Source: Deltaproteobacteria bacterium
GTDB taxonomy: Bacteria; Myxococcota_A; Polyangia; DRWM01; JAAZOP01
Direction of reading: 5' to 3'
Assembly (NCBI GenBank): GCA_016218765.1
Contig: JACRCZ010000086.1
Location: 33,981 to 97,980, forward strand
Length of the DNA: 64,000 bases
Under the pieces are notes generated by a model. That model was not told the origin of the DNA, made no database searches, and was given only the letters and a program-made list of their open reading frames with translations. Positions within the stretch are counted from its first letter, which is position 1; each line of letters opens with the position of its first letter. A program made the translations under genes and the position numbers. This document shows positions 1 through 8,485 of this stretch, piece after piece.

Positions 1-405
1 CCCGCAGTACGGCCGCAGCCGGCACGGCGACTCGGGACACGACCCCGAATCCGTCGTTCCCCCGTCGTCCCGCGGCGGCGTCGTGTCGGTGCCCCCGTCG
101 TCCGCCGGCGGCGTCGTGTCCGTCCCGCCGTCGTCCCGCGGCGGGGTGTCCCCCGCGTCGCTCCCGGACTCCAGCCGGCAGCTCGCGTCGCACCCGTCGT
201 GCGGCAGCCGGTTCCCGTCGTCGCACTCCTCCCCGATCGAGTAGTTCACGCAGCGGTCGCCGCAGCCGCCCGTTGCCGAGCATACCGGCGGGCGGTAGAT
301 GTTGCCCTCCGCCTCCGCACAACCCACGCTCAGCCCCCACACGCCCGCCACACCCAAGGCCGCCGACATCGCCAAGGCCGCAAGCCCCCGTACCCTGCCG
401 CTCAT
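1..405 (-). CDS. Cys-rich exported protein with myxobacterial disulfide repeat (partial, 3' end beyond window)
   Basis: The frame is open from an ATG at 405 to the left edge (135 codons seen). GGGAGG lies just upstream of the ATG. The N-terminus is a signal peptide ending in S-V-G-C-A, a plausible lipobox. A Cys-rich stretch follows with E-E-C-D-D-G-N and D-G-C-D-A-S-C, the pattern of the myxococcal C-D-D-G-N...D-G-C disulfide repeat known from secreted Myxococcota proteins. Next come three near-identical repeats of about 11 residues of the type D-D-G-G-T-D-T-T-P-P, probably a flexible spacer, before a further Cys-containing part runs off the edge. Role unknown; a surface or secreted protein is inferred. 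Confidence 0.75.
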   Translation of the reverse strand, partial: MSGRVRGLAALAMSAALGVAGVWGLSVGCAEAEGNIYRPPVCSATGGCGDRCVNYSIGEECDDGNRLPHDGCDASCRLESGSDAGDTPPRDDGGTDTTPPADDGGTDTTPPRDDGGTTDSGSCPESPCRLRPYCG

Positions 406-561
406 CTTCGCCTCCCTCGACCCGAACGTCCCCCACGCACCCGGATACCCGTTCCCCGCCTCTTCTCCCTCACTCGCGGCGGTCTAGCAGACACCCCCCG
501 ATCAGGCAAGTCACCCCACCTCCCTTGCTACGCGCCGTCACGCCTGCGATTCTCCGCCCGC

Positions 562-1542
562 ATGACCCTGTCCTGCTCCGTCACCTCGCTGACCCTCGCG
601 GCGGTGGTTTGCGCCGCCGCTTGTCCTTCGTCGGGGCCCTCGCCCGTGGTTCCTGCCACGCCGCCGGGAGAGCCGGCGCCGATCCCCATCGGCGACGGCG
701 ACCTGGACGCCTTCGCGGCCCGCGAGTCGGAAGTCGCGCTCTGCCTCCACGGCGCCGGCCCACGTCTGCTCCTTGTCGCGCTCCCCGCCGGCCCGGCCAC
801 CGACCTCGCCTGGCCGCTCGGCCCCGACGATCGCTGCCAGCGCCTTGCCGTCGGCGACGACGCGGTCTGCATCGCCTCGTACGACGGCGGCGTCGCGTGC
901 GCCCCCCGGGACGGCGGTCCGGATGTCGTCTCCGTCGCCGTCGCCGGTCCGCCCACGGGTCTGGCGTGGGACGGGGCGTCGTTCTGGGCCGCCACCGACG
1001 GCGAGGGTCTCTGGCGCTTCACGTCATCGGGCGACGCCGAGCGCGTGCTGGACCTGCCCGACGTCATGAGCGGCCTGGTCGCCGGACCCTTCGGCCTGGC
1101 CTGGGGCAGCGCCGGCGAGTTCACGTGGCGCACGCGAACGCTCCGTCGCGGCGCCGGCGACCCGACGTGGATCCGTCCGCCGCTTCCGGTCAACGTGCGA
1201 TGCGAGGACGAGGCCGAGGTCTGCGAGTGGGTGAGCACGGCGATCGGGTGGTTTCGCGGAAAAGTCTGGTTCGCCGCCGCCAACGCCCCCGCGCCGCTCT
1301 ACACCTGGAATCCCGACGAGGGGCAGTGGCGCGAGTATCACGTGGACGGCGAGGTGCTGGTGGGGCCGGCCGGCGCGTGGGCGGTGTCCGTCGGCGGCGC
1401 GGTCCAGCGGTGCCCGGCGAACCGCAACCGTTTCGAGCCGGCCGGCGTCGCGCTCGATCCCGGCGAGGCCCTCGGCGCCGCCGCCGGCGGACTGTGGGCC
1501 GCCGGGCACGGCGTGCTGCGCCTGGTGGTCGCCGCCCCGTAA
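562..1542 (+). CDS. exported hypothetical protein, probable lipoprotein
   Basis: A 326-residue protein starting at ATG 562. The frame is open upstream, but there it reads like a shadow of the minus-strand gene and has no signal. The N-terminus has a hydrophobic core ending V-C-A-A-A-C, a likely lipobox. The mature part has repeated Gly/Trp-containing beta-type blocks (for example G-L-A-W-D-G, G-L-W-R-F, G-L-A-W-G), suggesting a beta-propeller-like fold. I recognise no family. It diverges from the Cys-rich gene at 405, so both may be served by the 156-bp space between them. Function unknown. Confidence 0.65.
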   Translation: MTLSCSVTSLTLAAVVCAAACPSSGPSPVVPATPPGEPAPIPIGDGDLDAFAARESEVALCLHGAGPRLLLVALPAGPATDLAWPLGPDDRCQRLAVGDDAVCIASYDGGVACAPRDGGPDVVSVAVAGPPTGLAWDGASFWAATDGEGLWRFTSSGDAERVLDLPDVMSGLVAGPFGLAWGSAGEFTWRTRTLRRGAGDPTWIRPPLPVNVRCEDEAEVCEWVSTAIGWFRGKVWFAAANAPAPLYTWNPDEGQWREYHVDGEVLVGPAGAWAVSVGGAVQRCPANRNRFEPAGVALDPGEALGAAAGGLWAAGHGVLRLVVAAP

Positions 1543-1564
1543 GTGGCGTGCGGGGCGCCCCCCT

Positions 1565-2044
1565 CTACTCCTTGTCCGTGCGCCGCCTGAGCTTTGTCTG
1601 CGACGTCACCTTCGGGCGCGGCGGTTTGCCGTCCGCGTTCGGCACGAACCGCACCGTCGTGGTGATTTCGAACTGCAGTGTCGTGAGCAGCCGGGCCAGC
1701 TCGTCGGCGAAGTGGCTCGTCTCGAGGAACTCCCGGAGCTCCTTCGCCACGACCTTCAGGATGGCGTTCTTGGTGTCGTCGAGCTGCGAGCCGACGTAGG
1801 CGGCGATCTCCCGGGGCACCTTGAGATCGCCGAGCGCCGCCCGCAGGGCGGCCCCGCGCTCGCCCTTGCTCACCCGCTCCCAGCCCGCCTCGATCCCGCG
1901 GCGCACCATGTCGGCCACCGCGCCCTCCAGGATCGGCCTCACGCGGCGCGTCCGCGGTCCCTCGTCCTCCGCCTCGGGCTCCGGCTGTGCTCCGCCGCCC
2001 GGCGCCGCCTCGGGCGGTCCCTTCGTCGACTCGTCGTCCGCCAT
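1565..2044 (-). CDS. conserved hypothetical protein, acidic N-terminus and helical core
   Basis: A 159-residue soluble protein. Residues 1-35 are rich in Pro, Glu and Ala and look disordered. Residues 38-115 are helical and amphipathic, including V-P-R-E-I-A-A-Y-V-G-S-Q-L-D-D-T-K-N. The C-terminal third ends in a basic tail (K-L-R-R-R-T). No signal peptide or membrane segment is visible. It is the last gene of a minus-strand run that starts with the pilT-like gene and is 19 bp downstream of the first cyclophilin gene, so co-transcription is likely. I do not recognise the family with confidence. Confidence 0.65.
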   Translation of the reverse strand: MADDESTKGPPEAAPGGGAQPEPEAEDEGPRTRRVRPILEGAVADMVRRGIEAGWERVSKGERGAALRAALGDLKVPREIAAYVGSQLDDTKNAILKVVAKELREFLETSHFADELARLLTTLQFEITTTVRFVPNADGKPPRPKVTSQTKLRRRTDKE

Positions 2045-2063
2045 CGTCCCGCCCCTCCCGCGC

Positions 2064-3043
2064 TCATTCCGCGCGCGTGATCGTCACGTGGCGTATCCAC
2101 ACCGGACTGTATGGCCGATCGCCGGCGTTCTCGTCGCGGGGAACGGCGACGATCTTCTCGATCACGTCCACGTTGTCGCAGTAGCCGAAGACGACGTAGC
2201 CGCCGTCGAGCTGCGAGCGCCGGCCGACGGTGATGTAGAACTGCGAGCCGTTCGTGTCGGGCCCCGAGTTCGCGTAGGCCAGCGTCCCGGGCCGGTCGTG
2301 CAGCAGGTCCGGCAGGATCTCGCTGGGAAACTGGTAGCCCGGCCCGCCCATCCCGTTGCCGAACAGGTCGCCGCCTTGGGCCATGAAGGTCGGAATCACG
2401 CGGTGGAACGTCAGGCCGTCGTAGTACGGCTCCTTGACCCACGCCTTGCGGCAGGGGTCCCACCACGGCCGCAGGCCGCGCGCCAGTCCGACGAAGTTCG
2501 CGACGCCGCGCGGCACCCGGTCGCCCTCCAGCGCGCAGCTCACCGTTCCCATCGTCGTCTCGATCGTCGCCACCGGACGGCCCGTCCCGGAAATCCCCGC
2601 CATCGCCTCGTCCATCGTGAAATCGCCCGCCTCGGGATCCGGGGTCGAGGGCTCCGCCGCGCGCCGGATCTCGCTCCACGGGCACGGCAGCACCTTCGGC
2701 ACGTCGCCCGGCGGCGCCGCGGCCGGTTCCGCGGGCTCGACGGGCTGCGTCGCCCCGCCCGCCGCCGTTCCTCCGCCCCCCTCGCCGGTCCCCGACGAGC
2801 CGCCCGCGGTGCCGGCGGCGCCCGCGGAAGCCGTCCCTTCGCCGGTCGCCCTGCTCCCCGACAGATCCCCTTTCGCCGCCAGACCCGGCTCGGTCCCGCG
2901 TTCCGCCGGCTCCCCTTCCGCCGCCGCGGGCGGGATCGTCGCCGGAATCGACGGGCCGCCGGCGCGCGGCTCCTCCGCCTTCTTCTTGCACGACACCCCC
3001 GCCGCCCACAGGCACACCAGACACGCCAAGAAGAACCTGCCGT

Positions 3044-3047
<4 letters not shown>
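2064..3047 (-). CDS. cyclophilin-type peptidyl-prolyl isomerase lipoprotein (copy 1)
   Basis: A 327-residue protein with a lipoprotein signal (A-A-G-V-S-C-K-K-K) and a Pro/Ala/Gly-rich linker to about residue 115. A cyclophilin domain follows, the family that catalyses cis-trans isomerisation of peptidyl-prolyl bonds. Conserved positions are seen: F-H-R-V-I carries the catalytic Arg, then Q-G-G-D, then N-G-S-Q-F-Y-I-T. An extra block R-P-W-W-D-P-C precedes the domain core and is shared with the two genes upstream. Its ATG overlaps the stop of copy 2 (ATGA), so the two are translationally coupled. Likely an exported folding factor. Of the three copies this one looks most catalytically intact. 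Confidence 0.88.
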
Positions 3048-3990
<943 letters not shown>

Positions 3991-4003
<13 letters not shown>

Positions 4004-4022
4004 CGGTGTTCATCGGTGGTTT
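3991..4022. repeat. ATCGGTG-type interspersed repeat, copy 1
   Basis: TATCGGTGTCCATCGGTGTT followed by CATCGGTGGTTT, between cyclophilin copies 2 and 3. The ATG at 4003 that opens the longest reading of copy 2 lies in it. Confidence 0.85.
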
Positions 4023-5008
4023 CAGTCTCCCCCCTCCCCGCCGTCTCCGGCCGCACCCTCCGGCCGCCAGCGGTAGTACTCGGTCGACGGCCCAACCGCG
4101 CGCAGCCAGTGGATCGCGTGCGGATCGAGATGCCGATCGGGGGCCACGCGTGCGAGCTGGTAGATCGGACTCATCAGGCCGTCGTGCTTGCACTCGCCGA
4201 ACGCGACCCAGTCCGACGACAGGGCGCGTGCCGCGGGCTGGAACTCGCAGGTCCCCTCCATCATCTTCGTCGGCTCGGGCACCTTCCACGCGCAGTCGAG
4301 GATCGCGAAGATGCCGGCGCCACCGTGGCGCGGCATGATCAGCAACCCGGGCTTGTCGAACGGGGCACCGGGCTCCGCCACGTCCGTCGCGAACCCCGCC
4401 GCCGCCTCGCACCCGCGGTAGAGGCAGCCCGCCTCGAGCTTCTCCGTCGGCACGACCGCATGGAACGACGTCTCGTCGTAGTAGGGCTCGCCCCGGACCC
4501 ACTCGTGCCGGCACGGATGCCACCAGGCGCGCGCCCCGGTCGCGAGGCCCAGGAAGATCGCCGCGGCGCGGGGCGCCGTCCCCGGCCACACCTCGCACTT
4601 GAGGTTGCCCCCCTCGGTCCGGACGTCGATCGGCACCTTGTCGTGCGGCATGTCCGGGAACAGCGCGAAGATGTCGTCCATGGTGAAACCCGGCTGGGGG
4701 TCCGGCTTCGTCGGCTCGAACTCCTCCTTCCCCGGGCACAGGAACTCCGCTCGCGCGGGCGCGAGCTCCGCCGGCGGGTGCAGGAGGCTCGCGTCTCCCG
4801 ACGGCTCGATCACCGCGGCCATCGCCCCGTCGGGAAGCTCCACGACGCGCGGCGGGCCGCCGCGACCTGCGCCCGCGTCTTCGCGCTCCTCCACGGCCGC
4901 GCCCTTTTCGGGCGGCCTCGCCGACTTCTTGCAGCCGCCCGAGCCGAACGCGGCAGCGGTCACGACCGACGCCGCCACCATGCCCGTCCACCATGCTTTG
5001 CCGCCCAT
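4022..5008 (-). CDS. degenerate cyclophilin-like lipoprotein (copy 3)
   Basis: A 328-residue protein with signal peptide and lipobox (G-S-G-G-C-K-K). It has the same plan as the two downstream paralogues: an acidic linker, a T-M-D-D-I block, the A-W-W-H-P-C motif, and a cyclophilin-like domain. The catalytic signatures are lost. F-H-R becomes F-H-A, the Q-x-G-G block becomes L-E-A-G-C-L-Y-R-G-C, and S-Q-F-F becomes G-I-F-A-I. It is therefore probably not an isomerase and may bind peptide or play a structural role. It sits 21 bp after the DUF192 gene in the same minus-strand run. Confidence 0.78.
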   Translation of the reverse strand: MGGKAWWTGMVAASVVTAAAFGSGGCKKSARPPEKGAAVEEREDAGAGRGGPPRVVELPDGAMAAVIEPSGDASLLHPPAELAPARAEFLCPGKEEFEPTKPDPQPGFTMDDIFALFPDMPHDKVPIDVRTEGGNLKCEVWPGTAPRAAAIFLGLATGARAWWHPCRHEWVRGEPYYDETSFHAVVPTEKLEAGCLYRGCEAAAGFATDVAEPGAPFDKPGLLIMPRHGGAGIFAILDCAWKVPEPTKMMEGTCEFQPAARALSSDWVAFGECKHDGLMSPIYQLARVAPDRHLDPHAIHWLRAVGPSTEYYRWRPEGAAGDGGEGGD

Positions 5009-5029
5009 CCCGACCTCCCGCCGGCCCGG

Positions 5030-5647
5030 CTACGCGTCCCCCGACGCCGTGCCCGGCCCCGGCCCGATGATCTCGACCCTCGCCCCTTTGCCGATCCCGT
5101 GTTCGAGCGCGAAGCCGCCGTTGACCTCGAGCACGTAGAGGCTGTCGCCCGGAACCGAACGCGAGGTTTCAGACAGCGGCACGGTCTCCTCGACAACCCC
5201 GAGGACCGTGCGCTCCGCATCGATGAAGATCATGTCCAGAGGAATGAGAGTATTCCGCATCCAGAACGACTGGTGGCGTGCCGGCGGAGGGAAGACGAAG
5301 AGCATGCCGGCGTCGGCGTCCAGGTGGCGCCGGCACATCAGCCCGAACTGGCGCTGTGCGTCGGTCACGGCGAGCTCCACCCGCACCCGCACCGGCGCGG
5401 CTTCGACCGGCCGGACCTCCACTTCCCCCGTCCCCAGCGGCGGCAGCTCGGGCGCCTGCGCGCACTCCTCCGGCAGCGGCACGACCGGCTCCGGCTCGCC
5501 GGGTTGGCGGCAGCCCCGCACGGCCAGCGCCGTGGCGCCCGCGACCAGCAGCCCCCCGACGACGGCGAAGGGCACGTAACGCCGGCGTGACGCGCGAGCG
5601 TCCGGACGAGGACCGGACCGCCGCAGCCTGGAAGCGTGCCTGCCCAC
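5030..5647 (-). CDS. DUF192 family protein, membrane-anchored or exported
   Basis: A 205-residue protein with a basic N-terminus and one hydrophobic segment (residues about 24-43) that would anchor or export it. The C-terminal 120 residues match the DUF192 pattern: F-G-L-M-C-R-R near the start, then G-M-L-F-V-F, F-W-M-R-N-T, I-P-L-D-M-I-F-I-D, and V-L-E-V-N-G-G near the end. The family is small, mostly extracytoplasmic, and of unknown function. It lies 7 bp downstream of the pilT-like gene, suggesting a shared transcript. Confidence 0.87.
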   Translation of the reverse strand: MGRHASRLRRSGPRPDARASRRRYVPFAVVGGLLVAGATALAVRGCRQPGEPEPVVPLPEECAQAPELPPLGTGEVEVRPVEAAPVRVRVELAVTDAQRQFGLMCRRHLDADAGMLFVFPPPARHQSFWMRNTLIPLDMIFIDAERTVLGVVEETVPLSETSRSVPGDSLYVLEVNGGFALEHGIGKGARVEIIGPGPGTASGDA

Positions 5648-5654
5648 GTCCGCC

Positions 5655-6737
5655 TCAGTCGAAGTGCAGCGCGCGGACGAAGTCCGCGGCGCTGGTCGCG
5701 GCCGCCTTGGCCGTGTCCAGCGTGATCAAGCCGCCGCGCAGCAGGTCGCGCAGGCACTGGTCGAAGGTCTGCATCGCGTACTGGTCGCGGCTCTTCTCGA
5801 TGATGTCCAGGACCGTGGAGGCCTTCGTCATCTCCAGCAGCCACTCGCGCACCGTGCCCGTGACGATCATGATCTCCAGCGCCGCCACCCGGCCCTTGCC
5901 GTCGGCACGCGGCATCAGCCGCTGCGAGACGGTGGCGCGCAGGTTGTCCGCCAGCCGCTGGCGCACGAGGAGCTGCTCCTCCGGCGGGAACAGAGCCAGC
6001 AGGCGGTCGATCGTCTTCGCCGCGTCCGGCGTGTGCACGGTGGACAGGACCAGGTGGCCCGTCTCGGCGGCCTTGAGCGCGATGTCGGCCGTCTCGTGGT
6101 CGCGGATCTCGCCCACCAGCACCACGTCCGGATCCTGCCGCAGCGCCGCGCGCAGCGCGACGGAGAAGTTCTCCGTGTCGCTCCCGATCTCGCGCTGCGA
6201 GACCCAGGCCTTGATGTTCTGGTGCAGGAACTCGATCGGATCCTCGATCGTCACGATGTGCACGGGCTGGTTCTGGTTGATGTGGTGCACCATCGCGGCC
6301 AGGGTCGAGGTCTTTCCCGTGCCGGTCGCGCCCGTGACGAGCACGAGGCCCCGTGCCTGGTCGGCGATCTTGCGCATCACGGGCGGCAGGCCGAGGGACT
6401 CGAACGACGGCGGCTTGTCCGAGATCGTGCGCATGACCAGCGAGAGCGCCCCGCGCTGCCGGTAGATGTTGACCCGGAACCGGCCGACGCCGGGATACGC
6501 GTACGCCACGTCCGCGTCATTGATCGTGTCCGGCTCCAGGTGCGAGCGCGCCCGCTCCAGCACCAGCCTCACGATCTCGAGCGTGTGCTCGGGCTTGAGC
6601 GGGGCGGTCTGCAGCGGGCGCAGGACGCCATCGATCCGGAACGAGGGCGGAGAGGCGACCTTGAGGTGCACGTCGCTCGCCCGCATGTCCACCGCGTACT
6701 TGAGGATCTGCTGGAACTCCTCGCGCGTCACCGCCAC
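5655..6737 (-). CDS. pilT: PilT/PilU-family type IV pilus retraction ATPase
   Basis: A 360-residue protein of normal PilT length. It belongs to the hexameric secretion ATPases that depolymerise type IV pili for twitching or gliding. The N-terminal PAS-like part (1-120) includes A-S-D-V-H-L. Walker A G-A-T-G-T-G-K-T is at 136-143, the Asp box near 163-168 (T-I-E-D-P-I), Walker B D-V-V-L-V-G-E at 204-210, and the His box near 227-236 (G-H-L-V-L-S-T-V-H-T). The PilT A-I-R-N-L-I-R-E motif is replaced by T-V-R-E-W-L-L-E, so this may be a PilU-like or accessory paralogue. First gene of the minus-strand run down to 1565. Confidence 0.92.
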   Translation of the reverse strand: MAVTREEFQQILKYAVDMRASDVHLKVASPPSFRIDGVLRPLQTAPLKPEHTLEIVRLVLERARSHLEPDTINDADVAYAYPGVGRFRVNIYRQRGALSLVMRTISDKPPSFESLGLPPVMRKIADQARGLVLVTGATGTGKTSTLAAMVHHINQNQPVHIVTIEDPIEFLHQNIKAWVSQREIGSDTENFSVALRAALRQDPDVVLVGEIRDHETADIALKAAETGHLVLSTVHTPDAAKTIDRLLALFPPEEQLLVRQRLADNLRATVSQRLMPRADGKGRVAALEIMIVTGTVREWLLEMTKASTVLDIIEKSRDQYAMQTFDQCLRDLLRGGLITLDTAKAAATSAADFVRALHFD

Positions 6738-6794
6738 GACCTCCGCCGGCCCCGCCCCGTCTGGCGGTCGCAGCCTACCGCGAACCCCCCGGCC

Positions 6795-6955
6795 GCGGAA
6801 GAGGGAGGGCGCGGAGGGGAGGGGAGGAGGCGGGGAGGGCTGGGACCGGATTCACCGCTGAGGCGCTGAGGACGCTGAGAGGAACGCTGAGAAGCGTGGG
6901 ATCGGGGCGGGGAAGGTCACCCTGGTCGGGGAGATGCGCCCGCAGCCTGCGGCCC
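6795..6955. repeat. CTCAGCG-type interspersed repeat, copy a (inverted relative to copy b)
   Basis: Read on the minus strand this holds GCGCATCTCCCC, an AGGGTGACCTTCCCC block, CTTCTCAGCGTTCCTCTCAG, two more CTCAGCG units and a C/T-rich tail. The same series occurs on the plus strand at about 8255-8425. The two copies face each other across the VWA gene. Shorter copies lie at 13844-13910 and 33718-33800. Confidence 0.85.
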
Positions 6956-6967
6956 GCTGCGGACTCC

Positions 6968-8206
6968 TCAACTCGCGGGGCAACCACCGTCCAGCCGGCC
7001 CGGAACGACGAACTCCACGATGGTCTCCTGGAGCCGGATGACGCCGTCGCCGCACAGGACCACCCGTAGGCGGTAGCGCCGGGTCTCGTCGTCGGGCGGG
7101 AAGGTGTCGCCCCGCAGGTGGAGGCGGAAGACGACCAGCGTGCCGGGACGCACGTCCAGGAATCGCCCGCCGCCGATCGTCGCACCCTCGGGCGGTTCCG
7201 CCCGCAGCGCCACGACGCTCGCCACGAATTCCCGTGCGTCGCGGTCGTCGCCTGGCACGTCCTCCAGCAGGACGTCCACGTCGAGTAGTCGCTCCTCGGC
7301 GAAGGCACGGACCGCATCGACGACGCCGTCATCCAGACCCCCGCCGGTCTCATCGATGCGGCGGACGATCGGCGCGCCATCCGCGGTGACCGCTCCCGTA
7401 GCCGCGGCGACGGCGAGCAGATCCTCCGGCTCGTTCCGCGGGTCGGACCAGACGCCGACGACGCGAATCCCCGCGGCCTGGAGGGCGGACACCGCCTCGT
7501 CGAAGGTCGCGGGCGGCGGGTCGAGCAGCTCCGGATCGTACCGCGCCGGCCACGGCGTCACGCCGTTGTGGAACATCGCGTCGGTGAACAGGACGACCAG
7601 CCGTGCCCCGACCGGCCCGTAGCACGCGTACCCAACCGTCCCGGGGGGACATCGGGCGGGCGGGACGTAGCGTCCGCGGCCGAGGCCCGTGGCGAGCTGG
7701 AACAGCGCCTCGACCTGCGATTCCGGCCCGTCCATCCCGAACATCGACGGCAGTCCGTCCACGGCCGCCTGTGTCGCCTCCCGATCGTCGGTGCTGACGG
7801 ACGCGAGGGCGAACGGCACGTCCCACTCGTAGCCGTACGGCTCGACCGGGAAGTCCGCGAAGAAGGCCACGCTGAGCCGGACGGCGGGAATCGTGCGGAT
7901 CATCCCCGGGACGATCACGTCGCGCAGCGTGGAGCGGATCCGATCGATCTCGCCCGCCATCGAGCCGGTCACGTCGACCAGCAGCGTAACTTCGGCCGAT
8001 GCGAGACGCGCCGCGAAGGACAGGTCGAAGGCCCCGGGCCGTTCGTCGTGCGGCAGCTCGACGCACAGGTCCGCCGCCGGGGCGGCGTCGCCCTCGGGCG
8101 TCGCGTCCTCCTCCTCGTCGACCATCAGTCCGGTCTTGGCGCCGCATGCGAGCGCGACCGTCGTCGCGAGGAGGCACCAAGCGAGCCCGCGCGGCAAGTC
8201 ACCCAC
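6968..8206 (-). CDS. von Willebrand factor A domain lipoprotein
   Basis: A 412-residue protein with an N-terminal lipoprotein signal (T-V-A-L-A-C-G-A-K-T-G-L) and a short acidic linker. A vWA domain covers roughly residues 65-300. The metal-ion adhesion site reads D-V-T-G-S-M-A-G-E, close to the family D-x-S-x-S pattern, and later strands include L-V-V-L-F-T-D-A-M-F-H-N-G. Cys pairs near the domain middle suggest disulfides. The last 100 residues form a beta-rich tail. Likely a surface adhesion or protein-interaction lipoprotein. It stands alone, bracketed by inverted repeat copies at 6795-6955 and 8255-8425. Confidence 0.82.
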   Translation of the reverse strand: MGDLPRGLAWCLLATTVALACGAKTGLMVDEEEDATPEGDAAPAADLCVELPHDERPGAFDLSFAARLASAEVTLLVDVTGSMAGEIDRIRSTLRDVIVPGMIRTIPAVRLSVAFFADFPVEPYGYEWDVPFALASVSTDDREATQAAVDGLPSMFGMDGPESQVEALFQLATGLGRGRYVPPARCPPGTVGYACYGPVGARLVVLFTDAMFHNGVTPWPARYDPELLDPPPATFDEAVSALQAAGIRVVGVWSDPRNEPEDLLAVAAATGAVTADGAPIVRRIDETGGGLDDGVVDAVRAFAEERLLDVDVLLEDVPGDDRDAREFVASVVALRAEPPEGATIGGGRFLDVRPGTLVVFRLHLRGDTFPPDDETRRYRLRVVLCGDGVIRLQETIVEFVVPGRLDGGCPAS

Positions 8207-8254
8207 CCGCCAAGCCTGTTCCGCGCCCCGCGCCGCGTCAAGTGCCGCAGGTGG

Positions 8255-8425
8255 GCCGGGCGCATCTCCCCAACCAGGGTGACCTTTCCCGCCCCGATCC
8301 CACCCTTCTCAGCGTTCCTCTCAGCGTCCTCAGCGCCTCAGCGGCAAGTCGGACGGTCCCAGCGCTCTCCGCCTCCTCCCCTCCCCGCCTCCTCCCCTCC
8401 CCTCCGCGCCCTCCCGGTACGGCGG
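8255..8425. repeat. CTCAGCG-type interspersed repeat, copy b
   Basis: The plus strand reads GCGCATCTCCCCAACC, AGGGTGACCTTTCCCGCCCC, TTCTCAGCGTTCCTCTCAG, GTCCTCAGCGCCTCAGCGG, then a C/T-rich run. It is an imperfect inverted partner of copy a over about 150 bp. It lies between the divergent VWA gene and the Cys-rich gene starting at 8486 and fills most of their intergenic space. Confidence 0.85.
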
Positions 8426-8485
8426 CTTGCCGGAGGGCGGTGGGTCGGCTACCCTCCCTGCCGCCGGAGTCGAAGGGAGATCACG

